Shown piece by piece: positions 16,856-26,850 of a stretch of DNA of 64,000 bases; within the stretch, counting starts at the first letter, position 1; the number at the start of each line of letters is the position of its first letter. The position numbers were made by a program, and so were the translations under genes. The stretch covers positions 27,821-91,820 of the forward strand of contig CANQQA010000007.1 of the NCBI GenBank assembly GCA_947625885.1. The letters are read 5' to 3'. The stretch is from an uncultured Bacteroidales bacterium. Its GTDB lineage: Bacteria; Bacteroidota; Bacteroidia; Bacteroidales; UBA11471. The notes under the pieces were generated by a model, which searched no databases, was not told the origin of the DNA, and saw only the letters and a program-made list of their open reading frames with translations.

Positions 16856-17956
16856 ATGATACTTTCCCGATTATCAATCGTCAATTTCAAAAACATCGCG
16901 CAAGCCGATTTGACTTTTTCCGCCGGACTCAATTGTTTCTTAGGCAATAACGGCATGGGAAAAACCAATCTGCTCGACGCACTCTATTATCTGTCGTTCT
17001 GCAAAAGTTCGACGAATGTCATCGACTCGCAGAACATACGGCACGGGGAAGAATTTTTCATGCTGCAAGGCAACTACGACTACGGCGACGGTCGGGAAGA
17101 AGAGATATATTGCGGACTGAAACACCGGCAGAAAAAAATTTTCCGGCGAAACAAAAAGGAGTACGACCGACTGTCCGACCATATCGGGCTGATTCCGCTA
17201 GTGATGATTTCGCCTGCCGATGCCGTGCTCATACAGGGCGGCAGCGACGAACGCCGCCGCTTTCTCGACATGGTCGTTTCGCAATTCGACAAGAGCTATT
17301 TAGACCGGTTGATACGCTACAACCGCGCTTTGATGCAGCGCAACACGCTGCTGAAAGAGGAGGTTTTCGATGCGTCGATGTATGAAATTTGGGAGGAGCA
17401 AATGGCGCAGGCGGCTGTCGGCATATACGAAGCCCGCTGCCGTTTTTTGGAAAAATTCATACCGGTTTTTCAAGAGTTCTATTCCGTCATATCGGGCGGC
17501 GACGAAACGGTAGGACTTTCGTATACCTCGCATTTGAGTCGGGGCGACCTGCGCCCGCTGTTGGAAGAGGTACGCTCGCGCGACCTGATTTTGGGCTACA
17601 CATCGCGAGGCATTCACAAAGACGAACTGGAAATGACGCTTGGAGAATATCCGATGAAACGCATCGGCTCGCAAGGGCAGAACAAGACGTTCTTGGTCGC
17701 CCTGAAACTCGCGCAATTCGATTACCTGAAACAGAACGGGCACACGGCTCCGCTGCTGCTGCTCGACGACGTTTTCGACAAACTCGACGCCATGCGCATG
17801 GGGAGAATCATCTCCTTAGTTTCGCAAGAGCGTTTCGGACAAATATTCGTTACGGACACCAACCGCGAATATCTCGACGCCATCGTGCGCCGTGCAGCCG
17901 GCGATTATCGCCTTTTCGGCGTGGAAAAGGGTTGTTTCACTGTCATTTCGGAATAG
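16856..17956 (+). CDS. recF: DNA replication and repair protein RecF
   Basis: A 366-residue SMC-like ATPase that, with RecO and RecR, loads RecA at gaps in DNA. Start at the ATG giving MILSRLSIVNFKN, the family N-terminus. Walker A GNNGMGKT (residues 30-37), the coiled middle region, a signature-like GSQGQNKTFLVALKL and Walker B LLLLDDVFDKLD are all intact. It heads an operon with the DciA-like gene (one base between stop and ATG) and a thioesterase. In this phylum recF is usually not next to dnaA, and no dnaA is seen here. Confidence 0.96.
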   Translation: MILSRLSIVNFKNIAQADLTFSAGLNCFLGNNGMGKTNLLDALYYLSFCKSSTNVIDSQNIRHGEEFFMLQGNYDYGDGREEEIYCGLKHRQKKIFRRNKKEYDRLSDHIGLIPLVMISPADAVLIQGGSDERRRFLDMVVSQFDKSYLDRLIRYNRALMQRNTLLKEEVFDASMYEIWEEQMAQAAVGIYEARCRFLEKFIPVFQEFYSVISGGDETVGLSYTSHLSRGDLRPLLEEVRSRDLILGYTSRGIHKDELEMTLGEYPMKRIGSQGQNKTFLVALKLAQFDYLKQNGHTAPLLLLDDVFDKLDAMRMGRIISLVSQERFGQIFVTDTNREYLDAIVRRAAGDYRLFGVEKGCFTVISE

Positions 17957-17957
17957 T

Positions 17958-18248
17958 ATGCAGCGAAAAGAGGCACAACGGTTAAGTGATTTGCTTCCGA
18001 AGGTTCTATCCGAACAAAACCTGACACAGAAGCTCGACGAAACGCAGATCGGCGTCTTGTGGCGAAATCTGTTCGGCGAAACGGTTGCCGGCTACACCAC
18101 CCGCGCACAAATGCGCAACGGCAAATTATACGTGTCGCTTTCGTCGGCAATACTGCGCAACGAATTGATGTGCAACAAAATATCCTTGATAGAGCGATTG
18201 AATGAAGAGCTCGGGAAACCGTTGGTAAAAGATATTATTTTCAGATGA
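17958..18248 (+). CDS. DUF721/DciA-like protein
   Basis: A 96-residue protein of the DUF721 family, whose best-studied member, DciA, loads the replicative helicase in bacteria lacking DnaC/DnaI. It shows the pattern LWRNLFGETVAGYTTRAQMRNGKLYV followed by LRNELMCNKISLIERLNEELG, seen in shorter pieces as VAGYTTRAQ and GKLYVSLSSAILRNEL. Start at the ATG one base after recF; a longer in-frame start would lie wholly inside recF. The recF pairing is typical of Bacteroidetes. A role in helicase loading is inferred from the family. Confidence 0.85.
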   Translation: MQRKEAQRLSDLLPKVLSEQNLTQKLDETQIGVLWRNLFGETVAGYTTRAQMRNGKLYVSLSSAILRNELMCNKISLIERLNEELGKPLVKDIIFR

Positions 18249-18688
18249 ATACGACAGACGAAAACGTATTCCGGCATACGCTGCCGGTGCAATTGCGATT
18301 CAACGACATAGACGGATTGGGACACCTCAACAATTCGGTTTATTTCTCTTTTTACGACTTGGGGAAACTGCATTATTTCGAGAGCATACGTCCGGATATG
18401 CGGGAGATAAAGGAGATAGACCTCGTCGTGGCGAACGTAAACGCCAACTTCCTCGCCCCGATTTTCTTGTACGACGAAGTCGTCGTACAGACCCGAACCG
18501 CAGCAATAGGAAACAAAAGCATCAAACTGTTTCAGCAAATCATGACGAATCGGCGTATCGTAAATGCGACGTGCGAAACGGTATTGGTGGGATTCGACTT
18601 CAAGACGGGAACGACGAAACCGATTTCAGCAGAATGGCGGCAGGCTATCGAGGCATACGAATCCCGCACATTCGAAAAAGAAAAATAA
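18245..18688 (+). CDS. Acyl-CoA thioesterase, 4HBT hotdog family
   Basis: A 147-residue single-hotdog protein like the YbgC/4-hydroxybenzoyl-CoA thioesterases. The signature LRFNDIDGLGHLNNSVY contains the Asp and the conserved HLNN turn; the central helix and beta strands (DLVVANVNANFLAP, DEVVVQTRTAAIG) follow. It should hydrolyse an acyl-CoA or acyl-ACP in the cytosol. Its start overlaps the DciA-like stop by 4 bases (ATGA), so translation is coupled, although the functions look unrelated. It ends 3 bases before the convergent glsB-like gene. Confidence 0.85.
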   Translation: MNTTDENVFRHTLPVQLRFNDIDGLGHLNNSVYFSFYDLGKLHYFESIRPDMREIKEIDLVVANVNANFLAPIFLYDEVVVQTRTAAIGNKSIKLFQQIMTNRRIVNATCETVLVGFDFKTGTTKPISAEWRQAIEAYESRTFEKEK

Positions 18689-18691
18689 TCG

Positions 18692-19633
18692 TCAGATTTT
18701 TGAATCGCGCTCGTAAGTGTCGATGTGCCGCTTTTTCTTTTCGTCGAGAATTTCATCAATGGCAATAAGTATGCCCGACTCTTCGACGTTTCCGAATTCA
18801 TCGTTGATTGCCGTACCGAATATGCGCATCGTAGGCGAGAGATTCATATAGCTGTTCACCAGCGGGGGAATATTGACACCCAACGCCCGCACCTCCTGAT
18901 TGAGAATCTTGTAATCTTCTTTGAACGAATTATTTTCAGGGAAAAGTTTATTCAACGACTCGTAATCGCTGTGCGTATCGAGAGGGGTGCGCGGCCATAC
19001 CAGATTGTCGGTATCGCGAAAATGTTTGTTCAAAAAGAAAAGAATCATATTGCGACCCACTTCGGAAAAAGTGGGATACATGGTAAATTTCCCGAAGAAA
19101 TATTTGATTTGCGGATAATTCACCGTAAGCGCCCCCAATCCGTCCCACAAGTTGTCGAGTGCAAAAAGGGCTTTGGCACCGGCATGAGACGACTGGTATT
19201 CGGGAACGACAAACGAACGACCCAGCTCAATGGTATATGGCATATACTCGGCGACGAATTTCGGAGAAAAATCGAACATATGCGATGTGGCGATAATGGG
19301 ACGCCCCGCATCGTCATACCGCATATTCTCGCCCAAAATGAAACGATACCCACCGATTATTTCCTGTGCATCGGGATTCCAGACAAGAAGCTGCTGACAC
19401 GGATTTTCCATCGTGTCATACATATCTATATCGACGTCTTTTCCCGTACCGCCGCCTGCCAAACGAAATGAAATTTCACGCAGGCGTCCGATTTCGCGCA
19501 TGGTATAAGGAGCATTCGCATAATCGACTATATAAATCTGATTTCCTCCCTTGTTCGTATTCCGCAAAAAGCGCTCCGGTGTAAGTTCGGCGATTATTTT
19601 CTCTGTTTCAACGGGGTCGATGATTTTTTTCAT
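18692..19633 (-). CDS. glsB: GlsB/OlsB-like N-acyltransferase (glycine lipid synthesis)
   Basis: A 313-residue GNAT/hemolysin-type acyltransferase. The family makes N-acylated amino acids from acyl-ACP; in Bacteroides thetaiotaomicron the GlsB/GlsA pair makes glycine lipids. Visible segments include REIGRLREISFRLAGGGTG, IIGGYRFILGENM, ELGRSFVVPEYQ and the long C-terminal extension (MNLSPTMRIFGTAINDEFG). It directly overlaps the acyltransferase gene upstream by 4 bases, the gene order expected for glsA-glsB. The symbol rests on family resemblance and pairing, not on an alignment I could run. Confidence 0.78.
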   Translation of the reverse strand: MKKIIDPVETEKIIAELTPERFLRNTNKGGNQIYIVDYANAPYTMREIGRLREISFRLAGGGTGKDVDIDMYDTMENPCQQLLVWNPDAQEIIGGYRFILGENMRYDDAGRPIIATSHMFDFSPKFVAEYMPYTIELGRSFVVPEYQSSHAGAKALFALDNLWDGLGALTVNYPQIKYFFGKFTMYPTFSEVGRNMILFFLNKHFRDTDNLVWPRTPLDTHSDYESLNKLFPENNSFKEDYKILNQEVRALGVNIPPLVNSYMNLSPTMRIFGTAINDEFGNVEESGILIAIDEILDEKKKRHIDTYERDSKI

Positions 19634-20484
19634 ATCCGCGTAGGTTTGTTTAGACTATCTCTGATACCGTAAACCTGATCCTTGACATATTGCGCCCACT
19701 CTTTCCGGCTCCTGCTCTTGTCGAAAGTCTGCCACGGAATCCGTTTTCCGAAATGTATGGTAAACGTTTTGTTTTCGCTTTTGAACATTTCATCGGGCAG
19801 GTAAATGAGTTCGATGTTGAATTTCAATCCCAGCCGCTTGCGCCACTGCGCAAAACGGTAAAAAAAGCGGGAATTGTATCCTTCAAACCAGACCGGAATG
19901 ACATCTCGCCGATGCCGGACACTTTTCGTAATGAACGCTTTATTCCATTCCAAATCCTTGATTTCCCTGCCTTGCCGACGGGAAACGAGACCGGCAGGAA
20001 ACACCGCCATTTGTCCGTCGCCGTCGTAGGCTTGCGTCAAAGCATCGGCATTGTCCTTATCCTGTTTGCCATAACTGTTGATAGGGAGGAAATTTTCCGT
20101 CAATGGCGTCATTGCCATAAGCAAATCATTGACAAGAATCTTGAAATCACGGTTGTATTTTTTACCCAAAACCGAAATGAGAGCCACCCCGTCGAGTCCG
20201 CCGAGCGGGTGATTCGAGGCGAAAATGAATCGCCCCGTCTTCGGAATATTTTCCTCTCCGTCGCATTGTACGCCGATATGGAGATACTCCAACAAGGAAT
20301 CGGCAAAATCGACCCCTTTTTCGCGATGAATCTCCAAAAAGCGATTTATCCGGTCTTGTTGAATGATGTGTTTGAGATAATTGTAGAAAAATTTCGGTAT
20401 GCGTTTTCCCCACTTTGCCGATTTTCCTTTCACAACCGCCTCTACATCAATGCGCAAAGAGTTATCGTCTCCCATTGTTTCCAT
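19630..20484 (-). CDS. glsA: GlsA-like O-acyltransferase (glycine lipid synthesis)
   Basis: A 284-residue PlsC-type acyltransferase. The catalytic motif NHPLGGLD (residues 91-98) fits NHx4D, and VFPAGLVSRRQG supplies the second block. In glycine-lipid synthesis GlsA adds the second acyl chain to the N-acyl glycine made by GlsB. Start at the ATG giving METMGDDNSL: an alternative 15 bases upstream would place the start codon inside the -7 promoter element. First gene of the glsA-glsB operon, divergent from the dcw cluster. Confidence 0.78.
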   Translation of the reverse strand: METMGDDNSLRIDVEAVVKGKSAKWGKRIPKFFYNYLKHIIQQDRINRFLEIHREKGVDFADSLLEYLHIGVQCDGEENIPKTGRFIFASNHPLGGLDGVALISVLGKKYNRDFKILVNDLLMAMTPLTENFLPINSYGKQDKDNADALTQAYDGDGQMAVFPAGLVSRRQGREIKDLEWNKAFITKSVRHRRDVIPVWFEGYNSRFFYRFAQWRKRLGLKFNIELIYLPDEMFKSENKTFTIHFGKRIPWQTFDKSRSRKEWAQYVKDQVYGIRDSLNKPTRI

Positions 20485-20496
20485 GTAAAAAACGGA

Positions 20497-20504
20497 CAAA
20501 GATA
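20497..20504 (-). promoter_or_regulatory. -7 element of the glsA-glsB operon
   Basis: The minus strand reads TATCTTTG, 12 bases before the chosen glsA ATG. A perfect -7 box; no clear -33. A weaker plus-strand TACCTTTA at 20650-20657 may serve the dcw cluster. Confidence 0.5.
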
Positions 20505-20686
20505 GTGAATCTTTGCGGAATAGCGCTTTTTATTTAGGAAAAATGACTTTTCTATTCTTTCCAAGAGCATTTTCAGAAAGGTGAAAGGAGCGATTCATTA
20601 TAAATTGTTAAAAAATGCAAGGATTATTCTATTGTCCATGTTTTATTACTACCTTTACCACATGAAGTACCCGCTTGAATAAAACC

Positions 20687-21595
20687 ATGCAATCGACTGT
20701 ATATCATATACCTGCATTACTTGGCGCCTGCATCGAAAATTTAGCGATACGTCCCGACGGAACGTATGTCGATGCCACATACGGCGGTGGCGGGCATTCC
20801 CGGGCGATATTGGAACGGTTGGGAACGAAAGGCAGGCTTTTTTCTTTCGACCAAGATGAAGACGTGTGCTCCCATACTATCGACGACCCGCGATTTACTT
20901 TCATTCACGGCAACTTTCGGTTTCTGAAAAATTTTATGCGTTACCACGAAGTCGAAGTCATAGACGGGCTGTTAGCCGACTTGGGGGTTTCGTTTCACCA
21001 TTTCGATACATCGGAACGGGGGTTTTCGTTCCGGCTTGACGGGCATCTCGATATGCGCATGAACCGGCGGGCACAGCTTTCCGCTGCCGATGTCATAGCC
21101 GATTACCCGCAAGAAAAGCTGTCCGATATTTTCTATCTGTACGGCGAGTTGCGCTCGGCTCGGAAAATCGCGGAGACCATTGTCGCCGCACGGCGGAAAA
21201 ACAGAATCGAAACGACCGGGCAATTGGTGGAAATCGTGTCGCCCTGCATCGACCGGAGGCAGGAGAAAAAAGAGCTAGCCTGCATATTTCAGGCGCTGCG
21301 CATCGAAGTAAACCGCGAAACGGAAGCGCTGCAAAAAATGCTTTCGTCGGCAGTAACGCTGCTGCGGCAAGGCGGACGCATAGCCATACTCACCTACCAT
21401 TCGCTCGAAGACCGTATCGTCAAAAACTTTTTCAAGACAGGAAATTTCGAAGGACGCGTCGAAAAAGATTTTTTCGGCAAGGAATCAGCACCGCTGCGTC
21501 CCCTAAACAACAAAGTAATCGTGCCCGATGAGGAAGAAATAATCCGGAATCCGCGTGCCCGCAGTGCAAAATTGCGCGTGGCAGAAAAATTGTAA
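20687..21595 (+). CDS. rsmH: 16S rRNA (cytosine-1402-N4)-methyltransferase
   Basis: A 302-residue RsmH (MraW), methylating N4 of C1402 in the 16S rRNA decoding centre. SAM motif DATYGGGGHS (residues 29-38), LADLGVSFHHFDTSERGFSF in the middle, and ILTYHSLEDRIVKNFF near the end are the family signatures. Start at the ATG giving MQSTVYHIPAL; an in-frame TTG four codons upstream is less likely. It is the first gene of the dcw cluster here; mraZ, often in front of it, is not seen between it and glsA. Confidence 0.96.
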   Translation: MQSTVYHIPALLGACIENLAIRPDGTYVDATYGGGGHSRAILERLGTKGRLFSFDQDEDVCSHTIDDPRFTFIHGNFRFLKNFMRYHEVEVIDGLLADLGVSFHHFDTSERGFSFRLDGHLDMRMNRRAQLSAADVIADYPQEKLSDIFYLYGELRSARKIAETIVAARRKNRIETTGQLVEIVSPCIDRRQEKKELACIFQALRIEVNRETEALQKMLSSAVTLLRQGGRIAILTYHSLEDRIVKNFFKTGNFEGRVEKDFFGKESAPLRPLNNKVIVPDEEEIIRNPRARSAKLRVAEKL

Positions 21596-21606
21596 CCGAA
21601 AAAAAC

Positions 21607-21999
21607 ATGGAACCCGAAGACGAGAAAGAGATAAAAAACGACACCCCGCAAAACTCTAAAAACTTTTTTCAGAAATATTGGGATTTGCTTTTTGCCGACG
21701 GCGAATTGGTGTCGGTCGATTTTCTTTTGCGGCATTGGAAAACCTTTCTTTTCATCGTCATCATGCTGTTCCTCTATATCGGGAACCGATACAACTGCAC
21801 TCGAAAAATGTTGGAAATAAAACGATTGCACGCCCAGATAGAAAATTTGCGAAACGAGTCGATAACGCTGTCGTCGGAACTCACCGGCATCGGACAGCCC
21901 TCCCAGATACAGCAGATGCTCGAAAGCAAGGGCATAGAAATAGCCCCTGCCGTAACACCGTCGTACAAACTAATCCGTAAAAAATATGGCGACAAATAA
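21607..21999 (+). CDS. FtsL-like division protein
   Basis: A 130-residue bitopic protein with a cytosolic acidic N-terminus, one membrane segment (about residues 45-60) and a short periplasmic coiled coil (about 64-92) rich in leucines. Sequence identity to E. coli FtsL is not evident, but the topology, length and position between rsmH and ftsI are those of the Bacteroidetes FtsL-like protein. It would bridge FtsQ/FtsB-type partners and the FtsWI synthase. Its last 14 bases overlap ftsI. Confidence 0.82.
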   Translation: MEPEDEKEIKNDTPQNSKNFFQKYWDLLFADGELVSVDFLLRHWKTFLFIVIMLFLYIGNRYNCTRKMLEIKRLHAQIENLRNESITLSSELTGIGQPSQIQQMLESKGIEIAPAVTPSYKLIRKKYGDK

Positions 22000-24127
22000 G
22001 AGCAGCATCTATTCCCGATACTCGATAATCGTTGCATTCATAGCGCTTGTCTGCATCGCCATACTTTTCAGCATGGGGCGGACGATATTCGCCGAAGGAG
22101 AGGCTTGGCGACACAAAGCCGACTCGATAGGATTCCGCACGGAAACAGTGCCCGCCAAAAGAGGTGACATTCTGGCAACGGACGGACGGCTGTTGGCAAC
22201 GACCGTTCCTATCTATACGATGTACATGGACATGGCGGTGACAGAAGCCCATAAAGATACGTTCAACCGCTATCTCGACCCGCTGTGCAAAGCTCTGGCA
22301 CAAATGCCGGGCGAACATAATGCCGACGGTTATCGCCGCCTGCTCACAGCGGGATTTCATGCAAAAAACAAACGGTACTACCGGATTTCGACGCGGACGC
22401 TCTCTTATATGGAGAAACAACAGATTCTCTCCTATCCGTTTTTCAACAAAAAAAATTCCAACCAAACCGGCATCATATTCGAGGAACAGTCGCGACGGAA
22501 AAGACCTTTCGGACTGGAAGCGGTAGCTACCATCGGCAATGCACGGGCAGCCGGAACAAGCGGCATAGAACTCGCTTGCGACTCGCTGCTGCGGGGGGTG
22601 CCCGGCTTACAGGAGAAACAGCGCAACCGCATACCGTCGCAATACATCAATAAAATTCTCCGCGCGCCCATTGCCGGAAAAGACATCGTTACCACCATCG
22701 ACGCCGACATACAGGACATGGCGGAGTCGGCTCTGATGAACAAACTGATACAGACCAATGCCGACTACGGCACGGCGGTCGTCATGGAAGTCGAAACGGG
22801 TGCCATACGGGCAATTGCCAACCTCGACAAACAGCGGGACGGCAGCTATGAGGAAATGGACAATCACGCCATAAGCGACTTCGTAGAGCCCGGCTCCACG
22901 TTCAAAACCGCCGCCATGATGGTGGCACTGGACGCCGGCGTGGTGCGTCCCGACGATAAGTTCGACACGGGAAACGGACTTTTCCACTATGCCGGCAGAG
23001 ATATGAAAGACCATAACTATTCGCACGGCGGCTACCACGAAATCACGGCGGCACAGGCAATATGGTATTCATCGAATATCGGTGTGTCGAAAGTCGTCCT
23101 TCGCGGATTCGAGCGCGAACCGAAAAAATTCGTGGACGGTCTGTATGCCATCGGACTGAACAAAGCCATCGACCTGCATCTGCCCGACGCCAGTGCTCCG
23201 CGCATCAAATACCCGACCCTGTCCGACGGAAAGCCCAATCCCGAATGGTGGAAAACCTCTCTCCCATGGATGAGCTTTGGATACGAAGTGTCGATACCGC
23301 CCATTTACACCCTGATGTTTTACAATGCCATCGCCAACGACGGCAAAATGATAACACCCTACGTCATCGCCGGCGTAAGTGAAGACGGAGAAATGGTGCA
23401 GAAATTCAAATCCGAAGTCGTCAATAGCCGGATATGCAAATCGCAAACATTGAAAGAGATACGGCAGATGTTGAAAGATGTCGTGCTCTACGGCACGGCT
23501 CGCGGGAAAAATGCCGTCGGCTCCGACTATGTGCAAATCGCCGGCAAGACCGGAACGGCACAGATACACCAAAGCGATGCAGGCTACAAGGGAAACGGCG
23601 TACGGCACCGCGTATCGTTCTGCGGCTACTTCCCTGCCGACAATCCCAAATATTCCTGCATCGTGGTGATTTCCAATCCGAGAATCGGCTACCCTTCGGG
23701 AGGTACCATGTCGGGAGCCGTACTGCGCGAAATAGCCGAACAGCTCTATGCGCGCGGTTTCCTTTCGACTGATGAAACACTGCCAACTGATACGCTCTTG
23801 CCGCAAATGCCTTACATAAAAAACGGCAATTTAGCCGCGACTTCGCGCGTCTGCCGCACGCTCTCTTTGCCCTGCACGCCGCCCGAAACCGGCGCGGAAT
23901 GGGTGCGGACAACGACAAAAGACAACTCAATTGCCTTGAACAAAATACCGGTCATCGACAACCTCGTACCGTCGGTGATAGGTATGGGAGCAAGCGATGC
24001 TCTTTATCTGTTGGAAGAAGCCGGCTTGTACGTGGAAATAGAGGGCAGCGGCAAAGTAACCAAACAATCCATTCCCGCCGGAAGACGGGCGCATAAAGGG
24101 GATTATATACGAATCGTATTGAGGTAA
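21986..24127 (+). CDS. ftsI: Division-specific transpeptidase (PBP3) with C-terminal PASTA domain
   Basis: A 713-residue class B penicillin-binding protein that cross-links septal peptidoglycan. One N-terminal membrane anchor (about 12-29), a dimerisation domain starting [13 protein letters not shown] (59-71), then the transpeptidase: active-site STFK (S304-K307), SSN (362-364) and KTGTA (521-525). A PASTA domain occupies about 655-713 ([21 protein letters not shown]), as in Bacteroidetes and Gram-positive homologues but not E. coli FtsI. Overlaps the ftsL-like gene and precedes murE by 11 bases. Confidence 0.95.
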   Translation: MATNKSSIYSRYSIIVAFIALVCIAILFSMGRTIFAEGEAWRHKADSIGFRTETVPAKRGDILATDGRLLATTVPIYTMYMDMAVTEAHKDTFNRYLDPLCKALAQMPGEHNADGYRRLLTAGFHAKNKRYYRISTRTLSYMEKQQILSYPFFNKKNSNQTGIIFEEQSRRKRPFGLEAVATIGNARAAGTSGIELACDSLLRGVPGLQEKQRNRIPSQYINKILRAPIAGKDIVTTIDADIQDMAESALMNKLIQTNADYGTAVVMEVETGAIRAIANLDKQRDGSYEEMDNHAISDFVEPGSTFKTAAMMVALDAGVVRPDDKFDTGNGLFHYAGRDMKDHNYSHGGYHEITAAQAIWYSSNIGVSKVVLRGFEREPKKFVDGLYAIGLNKAIDLHLPDASAPRIKYPTLSDGKPNPEWWKTSLPWMSFGYEVSIPPIYTLMFYNAIANDGKMITPYVIAGVSEDGEMVQKFKSEVVNSRICKSQTLKEIRQMLKDVVLYGTARGKNAVGSDYVQIAGKTGTAQIHQSDAGYKGNGVRHRVSFCGYFPADNPKYSCIVVISNPRIGYPSGGTMSGAVLREIAEQLYARGFLSTDETLPTDTLLPQMPYIKNGNLAATSRVCRTLSLPCTPPETGAEWVRTTTKDNSIALNKIPVIDNLVPSVIGMGASDALYLLEEAGLYVEIEGSGKVTKQSIPAGRRAHKGDYIRIVLR

Positions 24128-24138
24128 AACTATTGTAT

Positions 24139-25590
24139 ATGCAACTGAAAAATCTTCTTCAAGCTCTGAAAACGACCGCAGTCATCGGAAACGACAACAT
24201 CGACATTACCGCCGTCGAAGCCGACTCCCGCCGTGTGGCAAAAGGCTCATTGTTCGTTGCCGTGCGCGGTACGGCAGTCGACGGGCATACCTTTATCGAC
24301 AAAGCCGTAGCGCAGGGGGCTGCGGCAATCGTTTGCGAAGAACTGCCGGAAAACATTTCTCCGAATGTAACTTATATAACAACACACGATACACGGGAAA
24401 GTCTGGGACTTTTGGCGTCGGCATGGTACGGCAACCCGTCGCAGGAGCTGACGCTCGTAGGCGTTACGGGAACGAACGGAAAAACCACGACCGCCACGCT
24501 GCTGTACGAAATGTTCCGCCTTTTCGGCGAAAAAGCAGGACTGCTCTCGACCGTATGCAATTACATCGACGACAAAGCCGTGCCCACCGACCACACGACA
24601 CCCGACCCGCTGACACTTCACCGGCTGCTGCGGGAAATGGTCGATGCCGGCTGCCGCTACGCTTTCATGGAGGTGAGTTCGCACTCGGTCGATCAGAAGC
24701 GCATCGCCGGCTTGGATTTCGACGGCGCCATCTTCACTAACCTGACGCGCGACCATCTCGACTACCATAAAACCGTACAGGCTTACCTCAAAGCAAAAAA
24801 ACAATTTTTCGACAACCTGCCGGAAACGGCTTTCGCCCTGACGAACGACGACGACAAAAACGGAGCCGTCATGCTGCAAAACACGCGGGCTTCGCGCCAC
24901 AGCTACGCTCTCAACAGCCTCGCCGATTTCAAGGGACGCATCATCGAAAGCCGCCTCGACGGCACGACTCTCGAAATAAACGGACGGGAAGTAGAAGTGC
25001 AATTCGTCGGCAAATTCAATGCCTACAACCTGTTAGCAGTTTACGGAGCAGCCTGCCTGTTGGGCGAGAATCCTGAAAAAGTGCTGGTGAATCTGAGTTT
25101 GTTGGTACCCGTCTCGGGACGGTTCCAAACGCTGCACGCCCCGCAAAAATACACAGTCATAGTCGATTACGCACACACACCCGATGCGCTTACCAACGTG
25201 CTGACCTCGATAAGAGGCGTCGTCGGTCGTTCGGGGCAGGTGATAACAGTGGTCGGCGCGGGCGGCAACCGCGACAAGGGGAAACGCCCGCTGATGGCGC
25301 AAGAGGCGGTGAAATGGAGCGACCGCGTGATACTCACATCGGACAATCCGCGCTTCGAGAAGCCGCAGGACATTCTCGACGACATGCTCGCCGGTCTCGA
25401 TGCGGCACAACGCCGCAAAACCCTGACTATCGTCGATAGAAGGGAAGCCATACGCACCGCCACGCAATTCGCGCAGGCGGGCGACGTGGTGCTCATTGCC
25501 GGAAAAGGACACGAAGATTATCAGGAAATCGAAGGTGTAAAACATCATTTCAACGACAAAGAAGAAGTAGAGCGTATATTCAACGAATAA
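24139..25590 (+). CDS. murE: UDP-MurNAc-L-Ala-D-Glu:meso-diaminopimelate ligase
   Basis: A 483-residue Mur ligase adding the third residue of the peptidoglycan stem peptide. ATP-binding loop GTNGKTT (residues 111-117), the carbamoylated-lysine region, and the DNPR motif (402-405) that in studied enzymes selects meso-diaminopimelate over lysine; this agrees with dapB in the same window. Start at ATG 24139; a TTG two codons earlier is possible but unneeded. Confidence 0.97.
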   Translation: MQLKNLLQALKTTAVIGNDNIDITAVEADSRRVAKGSLFVAVRGTAVDGHTFIDKAVAQGAAAIVCEELPENISPNVTYITTHDTRESLGLLASAWYGNPSQELTLVGVTGTNGKTTTATLLYEMFRLFGEKAGLLSTVCNYIDDKAVPTDHTTPDPLTLHRLLREMVDAGCRYAFMEVSSHSVDQKRIAGLDFDGAIFTNLTRDHLDYHKTVQAYLKAKKQFFDNLPETAFALTNDDDKNGAVMLQNTRASRHSYALNSLADFKGRIIESRLDGTTLEINGREVEVQFVGKFNAYNLLAVYGAACLLGENPEKVLVNLSLLVPVSGRFQTLHAPQKYTVIVDYAHTPDALTNVLTSIRGVVGRSGQVITVVGAGGNRDKGKRPLMAQEAVKWSDRVILTSDNPRFEKPQDILDDMLAGLDAAQRRKTLTIVDRREAIRTATQFAQAGDVVLIAGKGHEDYQEIEGVKHHFNDKEEVERIFNE

Positions 25591-25596
25591 ATAATC

Positions 25597-26850
25597 ATGC
25601 TGTATCCCTTATTTCAATATCTCGACAATCTGGATATTCCCGGAATGGGAGTATTCCGGTACATTTCGTTCCGGTCTGGAATGGCGCTTATCCTGTCGCT
25701 GTTCATCGCAACGATTATCGGCAAGCGCCTCATCGCCCGCCTGCAAAAAATGCAGATAGGCGAAACCGTGCGCAATCTCGGCATAGAAGGGCAACTGAGC
25801 AAAAAAGGCACCCCGACGATGGGAGGCATCATCATCATCATATCCATTCTGGTGCCCTGCCTGCTGGTGGGACGCCTCGACAATATCTACATGATATTGA
25901 TGCTGGTATCGACCATCTGGCTGGGAACAATCGGTTTTATCGACGACTACAAAAAACTGAAATTCCATAACAAGGACGGACTTTCGGGAAAATACAAAAT
26001 CATCGGACAAGTAGGTTTGGGGCTGATAGTAGGGCTTACGCTCTACATGAGTCCGAATGTGGTGATTCGCGAAAACGTTACGGTACAGCACGACAACACG
26101 GCGGAAATACTCTATTCGCCGGAAAACATCAAATCCACCCAGACGACGATTCCGTTTATGAAAAACAACAATTTCGACTACGCCGAACTCGTGCCTTTTC
26201 TCGGTGAACACGCCCAGACGGCGGGGTGGATTATCTTTATCTTCGTAACGATTCTCGTGGTAACGGCTGTCTCCAACGGAGCCAACCTCACCGACGGACT
26301 CGACGGACTGGCAACAGGCAGCTCGGCAATCATCGGCATCGCACTGGCGATTCTGGCGTATCTGTCGGGACACATCGCGTATGCCTCCTATCTGAATATC
26401 ATGTACATTCCGGGCACGGAAGAGCTGGTGGTATTCTCCTGCGCATTCATCGGTGCGATCATCGGATTCCTCTGGTACAACGCCTTTCCCGCGCAAGTGT
26501 TCATGGGCGACACCGGCAGTCTGACGCTCGGCGGCATCATTGCCGTATTCGCCATGATTATCCACAAAGAGCTGCTGCTGCCGCTGTTGTGCGGAATCTT
26601 TTTGGTAGAGAGCCTTTCGGTAATCCTGCAAACCGGTTATTTCAAATATACGAAACACCGCTACGGGGCAGGACGGCGCATCTTCAAAATGACGCCGCTG
26701 CACCACCACTTCCAAAAAGCCGCCGGCGACGTGGAAGCGCTGATAAAAAAACCGCTGACGGCGATTCCCGAATCGAAAATCGTTATCCGCTTTTGGATTG
26801 TGGGAGTCATTCTGGCAGTATTGACATTGGTTACATTGAAAATGCGATAA
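25597..26850 (+). CDS. mraY: Phospho-MurNAc-pentapeptide transferase
   Basis: A 417-residue integral membrane enzyme that makes lipid I from UDP-MurNAc-pentapeptide and undecaprenyl phosphate. Family motifs: GTPTMGG near residue 74, FIDDYKK (with the DDY aspartates), NLTDGLDGLA, FMGDTGSL and the LHHHFQ histidines. It is about 50 residues longer than E. coli MraY owing to a periplasmic insert after residue 150, which is normal in Bacteroidetes. The stop codon directly abuts the murD ATG. Confidence 0.97.
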   Translation: MLYPLFQYLDNLDIPGMGVFRYISFRSGMALILSLFIATIIGKRLIARLQKMQIGETVRNLGIEGQLSKKGTPTMGGIIIIISILVPCLLVGRLDNIYMILMLVSTIWLGTIGFIDDYKKLKFHNKDGLSGKYKIIGQVGLGLIVGLTLYMSPNVVIRENVTVQHDNTAEILYSPENIKSTQTTIPFMKNNNFDYAELVPFLGEHAQTAGWIIFIFVTILVVTAVSNGANLTDGLDGLATGSSAIIGIALAILAYLSGHIAYASYLNIMYIPGTEELVVFSCAFIGAIIGFLWYNAFPAQVFMGDTGSLTLGGIIAVFAMIIHKELLLPLLCGIFLVESLSVILQTGYFKYTKHRYGAGRRIFKMTPLHHHFQKAAGDVEALIKKPLTAIPESKIVIRFWIVGVILAVLTLVTLKMR

